Positions 1-7,200 of a stretch of 9,740 bases of DNA are shown here, one piece after another; position 1 is the first letter of the stretch; every line of letters starts with the position of its first letter. The DNA comes from Nitrospira sp. GTDB taxonomy: Bacteria > Nitrospirota > Nitrospiria > Nitrospirales > Nitrospiraceae. The notes beneath the pieces were generated by a model. The model saw only the letters and a list, made by a program, of their open reading frames with translations, ran no database searches and had not been told where the DNA came from. A program made the translations under genes and the position numbers. The stretch spans positions 1 to 9,740 of the forward strand of contig JANYBU010000208.1 in the NCBI GenBank assembly GCA_025360665.1, read 5' to 3'.

Positions 1-222
1 AATGCTGGCTCCAAAGTTAATGTGAAACGGCACGCCGTTCATCACCAGAGCCGGCAGTGATTTGACACCGGCAGCTTCCGCTTCCTTCACACGCGATTTG
101 TCCGTGCCGAGATGGACGAGTTCCACGGTATATCTCGTCGGGTCAAGTGCGTTGACGACGCTGTGCTCAGCCGCGACGCACACCGCGCATCCAGCGTGGT
201 AAAATGTAGCTTTGGTTTTCAT
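1..222 (-). CDS. Thioredoxin/glutaredoxin-fold protein (3' end cut off by window)
   Basis: Reading leftward from an ATG at 222-220, the first 74 codons are open to the window edge. The start is supported by a GGGAG ribosome-binding site a few bases upstream. The protein begins with a beta strand (KATFYHAG) leading into a CAVC motif at residues 12-15, the position of the redox-active CxxC in thioredoxins and glutaredoxins. A later SLPALV at residues 55-60 matches the conserved cis-proline loop facing the active site, followed by a strand and turn (NGVPFHINFG). The likely role is a small cytoplasmic thiol-disulfide or thiol-transfer protein; substrates cannot be told. It is divergent from the HxlR-family gene at 354, a common arrangement for a regulator and its target. 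The family call is fairly sure. The exact subfamily and total length are unknown because the C-terminus lies outside the window. Confidence 0.8.
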   Translation of the reverse strand, partial: MKTKATFYHAGCAVCVAAEHSVVNALDPTRYTVELVHLGTDKSRVKEAEAAGVKSLPALVMNGVPFHINFGASI

Positions 223-353
223 TATGGTCTCCCTTCAGATGTAACGGTTCGTGGTGCTGTTGCCGTATCCACGGTAGCCTAGAAACAACGTCTTGCTCAG
301 GCTAGCAGGCACTTTTTGGTTCCCCGGACACCTTGTGGGGTAACTTACTGAAA
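223..353. promoter_or_regulatory. Divergent intergenic region with two candidate operators
   Basis: This gap must hold the promoters of both the leftward thioredoxin-like gene and the rightward HxlR gene. Two inverted repeats are visible: TAGCCT (275-280) with AGGCTA (299-304), and CCCC (322-325) with GGGG (337-340), the latter extending to GTTCCCC/GGGGTAAC with a one-base gap. The second overlaps the region just upstream of the regulator's start, so it could serve autoregulation. No convincing -35/-10 pair was found on either strand. Operator function is inference from position and symmetry only. Confidence 0.35.
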
Positions 354-722
354 ATGAAAGCAATAAAAAAATCACCGCCCCCGGTGCGAGCCATCTATCA
401 GAAGCTTGAAGACGTGGTGGGCTACAAGTGGTCAGTCTCAGTCCTGCAGGCCGTAGCCGCTGGCGTCACACGTCCCGGCGCGTTGGAACGGCACATCGCG
501 GGCATTTCCACCAAAGTGCTGTCCGAGCGGCTCCGCAAACTGACTGCCTATGGGGTGCTCTCCAAACAGATCTATGCCGAAGTGCCGCCCAGAACGGAAT
601 ACGCGCTCTCCCCCACTGGCCAGAAACTGGTCCACATTATTGCGCAGCTCAACGGCTTGGACGAGGACATCAGAAACGCCAACCATCGCGCTTCAGCGGA
701 CGCCAAGGAGCGGCGCCGCTGA
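354..722 (+). CDS. HxlR-family winged-helix transcriptional regulator
   Basis: This 122-residue protein has the layout of the HxlR family (HTH_HxlR). It contains YKWSVSVLQAV (the usual GGKW..LIL helix), a G-x-TRPGALERHIAGIS segment, the recognition-helix block STKVLSERLRKLTAYGVL (about residues 48-65), and the wing PPRTEYALSPTGQKL (about residues 75-90). Such proteins act as dimeric DNA-binding repressors or activators, often of neighbouring detoxification or redox genes. An in-frame TTG at 333 would add seven residues, but the ATG at 354 is preferred. The GGGG at 337-340 lies rather far upstream for an ideal ribosome-binding site, so the start is not certain. The conserved N-terminal cysteine seen in many HxlR regulators is absent, and the protein has no cysteine at all. 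The C-terminus is basic (KERRR). Its likely target is the divergent thioredoxin-like gene, inferred from arrangement. Confidence 0.88.
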   Translation: MKAIKKSPPPVRAIYQKLEDVVGYKWSVSVLQAVAAGVTRPGALERHIAGISTKVLSERLRKLTAYGVLSKQIYAEVPPRTEYALSPTGQKLVHIIAQLNGLDEDIRNANHRASADAKERRR

Positions 723-829
723 GCTTACCCGCATCATTCCCAAAGGCTATCTACTACAACCGCCGGTACGCCGCTGCGACAAGCCTGACGGCGGGCGGGC
801 TCGCCGTTCAGTCGGTCAACATACTGTTA

Positions 830-890
830 GGGACTGGCTCCCTTCTTCTTGACGCCTATCCCCGTCCTGAAGAGTACCGGGACAGGCACC
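830..890. repeat. Candidate RAYT/REP boundary motif
   Basis: GGGACTGGCTCCC (830-842) and GGGACAGGCACC (879-890) flank a short spacer. TCTTC (near 845) can pair with GAAGA (about 869-873), and TCCC with GGGA, giving an imperfect stem. Sequences of the form gggactg-ctccc and ggtgcctgtccc are, from memory, typical of ends associated with REP-associated tyrosine transposases in many environmental bacteria. No transposase gene is present here, so at most this is a non-autonomous remnant. Confidence 0.35.
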
Positions 891-895
891 GCTGC

Positions 896-935
896 AGACG
901 GCGGAGCTAGTTCCCTAGCCTCCGCATGCCCGTCT
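896..935. repeat. Long bulged hairpin
   Basis: AGACG (896-900), GCGGA (901-905) and GCTAG (906-910) pair in order with CTAGC (915-919), TCCGC (921-925) and CGTCT (931-935). The tetraloop is TTCC (911-914), with a one-base bulge at 920 and a five-base bulge at 926-930. Fifteen base pairs are possible. It is the strongest single structure in the 723-1081 region and could form in either strand's RNA or as a DNA cruciform. Confidence 0.5.
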
Positions 936-1081
936 CGCTTGCCGTCTCCGCAAGTTTCGTCACGAACCCTAGCCCGCCCCGCCGGGCGAGAGGGTCGGCA
1001 CGCCGCCAAAGGCTCCGCCGCCGAGTCGAGCGACGTAGCAGGTGTTCATGAATAGTCCAGGTTAAGGCCGTGCATTTGCGG

Positions 1082-2518
1082 CTACCGGACGAGGGTAATA
1101 TCGACAACGATCTGAGTGGTTGTGGATAGATCTTGGTTGACGACGTAGGTGGCTTGTTCCTGTGAGCCGGTTGGGCTGCTTGCGGTAAAAGATTCTTGGA
1201 GCTGGTTGGGAGAAAGCCGGTCGGACATGGCGGCTTCTTGTCTCGTGATGGGGCCGAACGGAACTCGGGAAAGACGGGCCGTGAGGGTTACGGTTCCGCT
1301 CGCTGTCGGCAAAGGAAAGTGTTGTCGTTGACCAGCGGTCATCTTCAGAGAGATCTGACCGGCTTCTTTCTCGGGCAATAGCAGTCGCGGCGTTGAGGAA
1401 CCAACCGTCTTCCAGACTTGCAGATAGGCGTCCTGATTAGCTTCCACGGTGAGACGCACTGGCACTGTACTCTTCGACGCTGTCGCCGCGTCCACTTCTC
1501 GCTCCTGCCCATCTGTTCCACGAACTATAAAACTGTAGCGGAGTCCTAGGGGCCTGAGTTGGGTGGCTGTCCCTCCTGACTTCCCTGCAAGGGCAAACTG
1601 ATCCATTTTTCGCTCAAGCCGGCCAGCTTGCGGCGCTGATTCGGCAAGAGGTTTCATCGCTCGTTCTTTTTCTTGAGTCATCGAACGTCCATCGGGGCGG
1701 GCGGCCTCTCCGCCGTAAAAGAGTGCGCGGGCGCTGACTGCCTGGGTCACTGCACCAGCGACTGGAGTGCCGGCTGGCGCTGGTATCTGTTTGGGTTCTA
1801 GCGCGGTGGCTGATGGTGCAGAGCTAACCGCGAGTTTCTGATCTGCCGGCGAGGTCACTTCCTCCGCGGACTTGCTGGATGCAGCTATGGGTGCTTCGGC
1901 TTGCCTGCGGCCTTCGTCTTGTTCAGTTTGTTGTTTGACACTGGCGCGGGCGGTATCTGAGGCCCTCTGTTCTTGCGGTGAAGACGGCGCAAACCGTTCT
2001 CGCTTGGCCAGCTTGTCGATCAACGTGTCTTTCTTCGGAAGGTCGATCGCCGGAGCCACGTTCTCTTTAGTTTTTGCTTGCGGCTCAACGGCTTGAGTCT
2101 TCGCCGGTTGAGGTGCTGGAGGCATTGGAGCTGGTTGAGACGTGGGCTTTGCGTCTTCGGTTGCGATCGATTGTGCCGCCTGTCTAAGACTGTCCTGATA
2201 AATCCTGATGCCCAGCACCACTGCGAGGGCAGCTGTCGCAAGGCCGCCGGCTATGGCGAGACCTGCTGGACGGCGGAACCAATCCAGCCATGACAGAGAA
2301 CCGTCGGCGCCTGAGGCGCTCTTCTGCTTCAATGACGCGAGGAGTCTGAGGCGTACGTCTGGATCGGAGAGCAATTCTTTCAAAGCCTGCTCATCGGCCA
2401 GCGCATTGAATAGCTGTTGGTCTTGCAGTGCAACGGTATAGAGAGCCTGCTTCTCCTCCGGCGTCAGCGTATCTGCCGAGAATCCGCCCAGCAGTTTTTC
2501 GAGGTCGTGTTCAGACAT
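1082..2518 (-). CDS. Membrane-anchored anti-sigma-like protein with DUF4384-like C-terminal domain
   Basis: This 478-residue protein starts at the ATG at 2518, preceded by a GAGAAAG ribosome-binding site. A GTG at 2545 would add nine unlikely residues. Residues 1-65 are a charged helical segment (SEHDLEKLLGGFSADTLTPE...) like cytoplasmic anti-sigma N-termini. WFRRPAG at about 80-86 precedes one membrane span at about 86-106, an arrangement that keeps the N-terminus inside. Residues 115-300 are a long Pro/Ala/Gln-rich, probably disordered linker. Residues 325-478 look like a DUF4384-type beta domain (VRLTVEANQDAYLQVWK, then RLLLPEKEAGQ), which would lie outside the cytoplasm. No His-x3-Cys-x2-Cys zinc motif is present, so it is not a classical ZAS anti-sigma. 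It is the last gene of the leftward group, directly downstream of an ECF-like sigma gene, which supports sequestration of that sigma as its role. Direct evidence for sigma binding is lacking. Confidence 0.75.
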   Translation of the reverse strand: MSEHDLEKLLGGFSADTLTPEEKQALYTVALQDQQLFNALADEQALKELLSDPDVRLRLLASLKQKSASGADGSLSWLDWFRRPAGLAIAGGLATAALAVVLGIRIYQDSLRQAAQSIATEDAKPTSQPAPMPPAPQPAKTQAVEPQAKTKENVAPAIDLPKKDTLIDKLAKRERFAPSSPQEQRASDTARASVKQQTEQDEGRRQAEAPIAASSKSAEEVTSPADQKLAVSSAPSATALEPKQIPAPAGTPVAGAVTQAVSARALFYGGEAARPDGRSMTQEKERAMKPLAESAPQAGRLERKMDQFALAGKSGGTATQLRPLGLRYSFIVRGTDGQEREVDAATASKSTVPVRLTVEANQDAYLQVWKTVGSSTPRLLLPEKEAGQISLKMTAGQRQHFPLPTASGTVTLTARLSRVPFGPITRQEAAMSDRLSPNQLQESFTASSPTGSQEQATYVVNQDLSTTTQIVVDITLVR

Positions 2519-2548
2519 CGTTCTTTCTCGTTTGCACCCTTCCACCCA

Positions 2549-2644
2549 GGAGCGGCAGGCAGATTGGGCCTACTGCGCGCATCGAACGAGCACAGTCTTA
2601 TCGTGCGCGTTCTGCGAGCAAAGGGCCAGTCTGCCTGTCGCTCC
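2549..2644. repeat. Long inverted repeat between sigma and anti-sigma genes
   Basis: A 22-base left arm (2549-2570, beginning GGAGCG and containing CAGGCAGA) is complementary to the right arm (2623-2644, containing TCTGCCTG and ending CGCTCC). Nineteen bases match, two more can form G-U pairs, and there is one mismatch. Within the loop, CGCGCA (about 2576-2581) pairs with TGCGCG (about 2604-2609). The whole can form a nested hairpin or cruciform. No T-tract follows on either strand, so it is not an intrinsic terminator. Its form suggests a dispersed palindromic repeat. Being in the leader of the anti-sigma gene, it could also affect transcript processing or expression ratio, which is inference. 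Confidence 0.65.
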
Positions 2645-2649
2645 CACCT

Positions 2650-3147
2650 TCATTCCCATGATCCGCCCATGAGGGATAACAACTGCTTTCGGCAGCGTAA
2701 GTCCCAGGTGTAGATAGTATTGATCGAAGTTTGTCCCATGAGCTTCTGGATCTCTGGGAAGTTTTTGCCCTCCAGCTTCCACTTAAAGAGTTCGCGACAT
2801 CGTTCGCCTAGTTGGCTCATCGCCTGGACTAACCGCTCGACCGTCTGCTTGCGTTCTAACTCCGTTTCAGGACTGTCATGTGAATCGGCAATGGGAAAAT
2901 CGTCAATGGACTCCAAATTATACTCGCCGCGTCTGAGCGACTTGCGATGGGCGTCCAGCATTTTGAACCGGAGGATTTGAAACGCGAGGGGAACCAGCTC
3001 GGTCAAGTCCGCAACCTTGGGGTATCTCTCATGAAGGACCACCAGCACCTCTTGAGTCAAATCCTCGGCTTGTGCCCTCGATACTCGTAATGTGGCGAAG
3101 GCGAGAATCCTTTCGCGCAGGCTGCTGAGTATCTCCTCTCGATCCAT
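2650..3147 (-). CDS. ECF-type RNA polymerase sigma factor
   Basis: The product is 165 residues, a normal size for a group 4 (ECF-like) sigma-70 factor. Region 2 spans about residues 12-72, with the polymerase-binding core signature AEDLTQEVLVVLHERY at 27-42 and the -10-recognising helix FQILRFKMLDAHRKSLRR at 56-73. A short acidic linker (IDDFPIADSHDSPETE) leads to region 4 at about 100-160, where FPEIQKLMGQTSINTIYTW is the helix-turn-helix reading the -35 element. It would direct polymerase to a specific promoter set. Its ATG lies 3 nt downstream of the amidohydrolase stop codon and lacks a clear Shine-Dalgarno sequence, so translational coupling to that gene is likely. The next gene downstream is the membrane anti-sigma-like protein, its probable regulator. 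The regulon cannot be deduced here. Confidence 0.9.
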   Translation of the reverse strand: MDREEILSSLRERILAFATLRVSRAQAEDLTQEVLVVLHERYPKVADLTELVPLAFQILRFKMLDAHRKSLRRGEYNLESIDDFPIADSHDSPETELERKQTVERLVQAMSQLGERCRELFKWKLEGKNFPEIQKLMGQTSINTIYTWDLRCRKQLLSLMGGSWE

Positions 3148-3150
3148 GGG

Positions 3151-4134
3151 TTAGGGCCGATGTGACGACTTGGGTTGTGCGACGATCTCACCGAAAGACC
3201 GGAACCCGAGTCCCAACCCTCGACAGACTGCCACCTGCCGGTCGAACCGGTTCTTCGTGCAAATCATGTCGCGTAGGGTGCCGATTGCCACACGCCCCCA
3301 CGCTGCGATGTGAAAGACCGATAAGGGATAGTCGGTGCCGAAGAGGAGCCGCTCGTGAATTTCCGGATCCCGGCGCAGGTGAAGCAGCATCCGTAGGCGA
3401 TTGGGCAATGTCAGCGCGGAGATGTCGGCGTAAAAATTCTGGTAGCGAATGGCCAGATCCCGGAACGTCGGCAGGAACTTTTCGTACAGCATCAGTCCAT
3501 GGCTACAGGCATGGGCGGCGATGACGGTGGCGCCTTCTTCCAATGCCAACTTGAGTCGATCTGGGTCGCCGACGGACTGGTCTTTCCCCATGAGGCTGAA
3601 CTCATAGCCGACGTGACTCAGGAACGGCAGCTTTCGCTCAGCGAGGGTTCGGTAGAACGATTTGTAGCGCGCATCTGCCGGGTTGAACTGCTGTGCATTC
3701 GGCAGGACCTTTACCAATGCGGCTCCGGCATCGGCGCAACGATGGACTTCTTCGACTGCGTCCCGTCGCTGCGGATTGATCGAGACGCCAGCGAGGAATT
3801 CATTCGGGTAGGCCCTCGCGGTCTTGAGCACATAGTCGTTGCTGATGAGAAAATCTGTCTGGGCCCGATTGAGGCGGCCATTCTGGTCGTAGACCCCGTC
3901 CATGCCGAGGAGCACGGCCTTCTGGACGTACCGAGACGCGCGCAATTCGGTGAGCAGGTCATCGATATATTTCTGATTTGCCTCTCGTGGCTTGTCCGGA
4001 GAGAGCTGGTGCTTCCACAAGAGGAAGCGAAACAACGGACTCTTGAGCATCTTCGGCGAGATGTAGCAGCCGTTGTCCCCGTCCGGCAGAGCGGCCAGAT
4101 GCACGTGGCAGTCGATCAAGGTTTTGCCGGTCAT
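3151..4134 (-). CDS. Amidohydrolase-family metal-dependent hydrolase (COG2159-like)
   Basis: This 327-residue protein has the TIM-barrel amidohydrolase layout of the COG2159 / Amidohydro_2 group. It carries DCHVH at residues 8-12 (metal-ligand His10 and His12), LVKVLPN with Lys142 on a central strand, LSHVG with His174, IAAHACSHG with His208, and LLFGTDYPL with the catalytic-type Asp268. Family members hydrolyse or decarboxylate a range of small substrates; the substrate is not predictable here. No signal peptide is seen, so it is probably cytoplasmic. The ATG at 4134 is fixed by an in-frame TGA two codons upstream, but no good ribosome-binding site precedes it. It follows the Aas fusion gene by about 117 nt and runs into the sigma gene with a 3 nt gap, so it probably shares a transcript with the sigma factor. 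The C-terminal tail beyond residue 290 is rich in Arg and Gly. Confidence 0.85.
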   Translation of the reverse strand: MTGKTLIDCHVHLAALPDGDNGCYISPKMLKSPLFRFLLWKHQLSPDKPREANQKYIDDLLTELRASRYVQKAVLLGMDGVYDQNGRLNRAQTDFLISNDYVLKTARAYPNEFLAGVSINPQRRDAVEEVHRCADAGAALVKVLPNAQQFNPADARYKSFYRTLAERKLPFLSHVGYEFSLMGKDQSVGDPDRLKLALEEGATVIAAHACSHGLMLYEKFLPTFRDLAIRYQNFYADISALTLPNRLRMLLHLRRDPEIHERLLFGTDYPLSVFHIAAWGRVAIGTLRDMICTKNRFDRQVAVCRGLGLGFRSFGEIVAQPKSSHRP

Positions 4135-4166
4135 TGGTCAATGGATATTCATTATTCGACGGCGAG

Positions 4167-4215
4167 AGCGGGATGGGCGGGACTAGCGAGATAGGCGAGA
4201 CTTGCCCGTCCCGCT
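4167..4215. repeat. GC-rich inverted repeat between aas and amidohydrolase genes
   Basis: AGCGGGATGGGC (4167-4178) pairs with GCCCGTCCCGCT (4204-4215), 12 base pairs including one G-U. The loop is built of degenerate units resembling GGCGAGA / TAGCGAGA. On the + strand the stem is followed only by TTTT then CG. In the direction of the flanking genes no T-tract follows, so a terminator role is weak. It looks like a low-complexity dispersed repeat in the gap between two co-directional genes. Confidence 0.5.
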
Positions 4216-4251
4216 TTTCGCGCACCTCACGCCCATCTCACGAGAGACGTT

Positions 4252-7200
4252 TCACGTTTCACGCACCTGAAGTAGCTCCATTGCGATTCGTTTGAGACTA
4301 CGCAAGTCCATCTTACCAGTGCCCAACAGTGGCAGGGCGTCGACTTTGATGAAATTCGTGCGTGACGGAATATAGAGGTTCGGTAGGCCGTTTGCTGCGA
4401 GCTTGCTGACGATGCCGGAAATCTGTGATTCATCCAGAGTGTAAAGGACCACGAGTTGCTCGCCCTTGCGCTCGTCAGGAATGCCGGTGACAGCGAAGAC
4501 TTGCATGTCGGCGCCGGCGGCTTGCTGCAGTGCTTCTTCGACGCGTCCATGCGGGACCATTTCACCGCCGATCTTAGAAAAGCGCGAGAGCCGGTCGGTG
4601 ATGGTCAAGAACCCGTCTTCATCCAACGTCGCGATGTCACCCGTAATGTACCAGTCGTCACGCATGGCGTTGGCCGTCAGATCCTCACGCCCCAGGTACC
4701 CCTTCATGACGTTGGGACCTCTGATCAGCAACATGCCAGGAGTGTTGGGTGGCAATGAGGCGAAGCTGTCGGGATCGACGATTTGCACAGACACGCCGGG
4801 CAGCGGTTGGCCGACAGTTCCCCGCCGTGAGGCCGGTTGGAAGTATCCGGCAGCCCGGAAGTCCGGACAATTGACGGCGACGACGGGAGCACATTCGGTG
4901 ATGCCGTAACCCTCGATCGGTCCGATGCCGAACCGATCTTCAAACGCCTGGGCCAACCGCGCTGGAAGTTTCTCGGCGCCGGTCAGGACCACGCGCAACG
5001 AGCTAAATTGCTCCGGGGTACAGCGACGCTGATACAGCTGGAGAAAGGTGGGCGTGGTGACGAGGAACGTGATGCGGTAGCGGCGCACGAGTTCGCCGAT
5101 GGCGGCGACGTCGAGCGGCGAGGGATGAAAGATTATGCCCGCGTTGTTGAACATGACAAACCAGAAGACGAGATAGCCGAACGAGTGGAAGAAGGGAAGA
5201 ATCCCAAGGACTCGCTCGTCTTGGTAAAGATGGAGCACCTGGCCGGCCCCCTGCGCATTGGCGTCGACGTTGAAGTGCGACAACATGACGCCTTTCGGTT
5301 CCCCGGTGCTGCCGCTGCTAAAGATGATGGTGGCCAGGTCATCCATTGTCAGCGGGGTGTTCTGTCCGCAGGCCAGTTCGATCAGCCGCGCAGGGGCGCA
5401 GAGGGCGAGGAGACTCGCGACGAGTTTCTGTCCCCTGCCAATAGTGCGGGCGACGTCCTCCAGCCAAATAATCGACGGCCCGTCCGGCAGATCCAACTTG
5501 GCCTTCTCGACAAAGGTTCGGCTGGTGACGATCGTGCGAAGGCCGGCGAGTCGCACAGCTGCTTCGAAGCCGGATTTGCCAACCGTGTAGTTCAGATTGA
5601 CGCTGGTTTTCCCGCATAACGGAGCCGCCACGTTGACCAATGCGCCGGCGACGGTCGGCGGGAGCAGGATCCCAACATGACCCTGGCCTTCCCAATATGG
5701 CCGAAGCACTCTGGCGAGGACGATGGAGCCGATTAGGGCTTGGAGCGACGACACATGCGGGCGGTTCTGATCTGCCATGGCAAGTTTGAACGGATGTCTC
5801 CGCATGGCGTGGATGAACTCACGGTGCAATGGGCGGCGATAGGATTTACGCAGGCACCAGGCCGCTTCTCCGAGTGTGCGAATCGCGTCGCGGAGCTCGT
5901 GCGCCGGCGTGTCCGAGGGCAGCGGTGTGCCGAAGGACACCGTCAGCGGGTAGGGAATGCGCTCCGGCCATTTCGTGAGGAAACGACCGCGCTCAAAGCT
6001 GAAGATGCTGCCCCACACGCGATCCAAATGCGCGGGGATGACCGGCACCTGCCGTCCCTTCACAATCCGTTCGAAGCCTCGACGGAACGGCAGCAGCGTG
6101 CCGGTGCGGGTGATCTGTCCTTCAGGGAAGATGCAGACGATCTCTCCGTCGTCGAGCGCCTGCCCCGCACTGCGCAGCGCCCGGAGGATCATGCGGGGGC
6201 CGACTGCCGAAGCAATCGGGATGACCTTCATGGCGGTCATCAACCATGTGAACAGCGGATGCGTCGCATAGGCGGCATCCACAACGAACCGTATGGGCCG
6301 ATCAACGCTGGCCATGAGTAAGAAGCCATCGACAAACGACATATGGTTCGGGACGAGAAGCGCCCCGCCGGATTGGGGAACATGGTGCTGGCCGACGATG
6401 CGGAGGCGATAGAGCGTGTTCGTCAAAATAACGAGCAACAGCCGCAGGAACACATCGGGCATCAGCCAGAGGGCCCACAGCGTGCCGCCAATGGTCACTC
6501 CGGCGGTGACAAGAAAAATGCTGCTCGTCGAGAGACCGGCATTGGCAAGCGAGCCGCCGGCGAGCGATCCCAATAGAATTCCGGTGAAGACGCAGGTGTT
6601 GGAAAACGAGATGACGGCGCCGCGACGATCGGGCGGCGATCTCCATTGGAGAATGGCGTTCAGCGGCACGAAGATGAAGGAGCAGGAGACTCCGAGGAGT
6701 CCCAACACCAGAAACGTTCCGAACAATGGTGGGGTCAGCGCGCCGAGCAAGGACAGTGCGATGGCTGCACCCGTGGCTCCCAAGGGAATCAGTCCATACT
6801 CAATCCGGTTTTGAGAAAGCCGTCCGACCAGTACGGCGCCGAGGCCGATGCCGACGGACAACAGCGTGAGCGGGAGCCCCGACATTGCATCCGAGAGATG
6901 CAGAACGGCTTTGGCATAGACAAGCACGTTTTGGGCAAAGAGGCTCGCGATCGTCCAGAAAAATATTTCTCCTGGAATGGCAAGGCGCAGCAGACGTTCT
7001 GTCTGAATGGCGGCCCAGGCGCCACGGACCGTCGAGCCCACGCCGCCGGTCGCGCGGGCGGGCGAGACATGGGGAACGGCAAAGGCTGCAACCAGGCCGA
7101 CGACCGCCAAGGCGGCCAAGACGAGGGGCGCCATCCAGAGCTGGTCACCAGCGGTCTGCAAGAGAAAGCCTCCGGCTGCCGTGCCCGTCAAGATGGCGGC

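Larger units (their letters stand above)
723..1081. repeat. Non-coding, hairpin-rich repeat region (REP/RAYT-like)
   Basis: Between the HxlR gene and the convergent anti-sigma-like gene there is no ORF with protein-like composition, but short inverted repeats are packed together. Hairpin arms are at 785-793/802-811, 896-905/921-935 (with bulges), 938-942/950-954 (CTTGC/GCAAG), 956-960/962-966 (TTCGT/ACGAA), 972-976/983-987 (GCCCG/CGGGC), and the palindrome TTCATGAA at 1045-1052. No T-tract follows any of them as a classical terminator would require, though structure between convergent genes could still slow polymerase. Density and style resemble clustered REP/BIME elements. Identity as a dispersed repeat family is inference, since no second copy lies in the window. 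Confidence 0.5.

Noticed and set aside
428..910. Rightward 160-aa open frame overlapping the HxlR gene
   Set aside because: It is an out-of-frame shadow of a clear HxlR protein, then runs into repeats; no family resemblance.
827..1009. Leftward 60-aa open frame in the repeat region
   Set aside because: It lies entirely over hairpin repeats, has Arg/Ala/Gly-rich composition typical of translated GC-rich repeat DNA, and has no ribosome-binding site.
3499..4194. 231-aa antisense frame opposite the amidohydrolase
   Set aside because: The amidohydrolase frame carries the metal-ligand motifs; this frame has no recognisable domain.
4167..4218. Intrinsic terminator after the Aas gene
   Set aside because: A strong stem exists, but the T-run needed on the minus strand is missing; on the plus strand only four T's follow and no plus-strand gene ends there.
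4837..5619. Long antisense open frames opposite the Aas fusion (this one, plus 6646-7320 and 7007-7690)
   Set aside because: The opposite strand encodes a protein with every family motif intact; long antisense frames are expected in GC-rich coding DNA.
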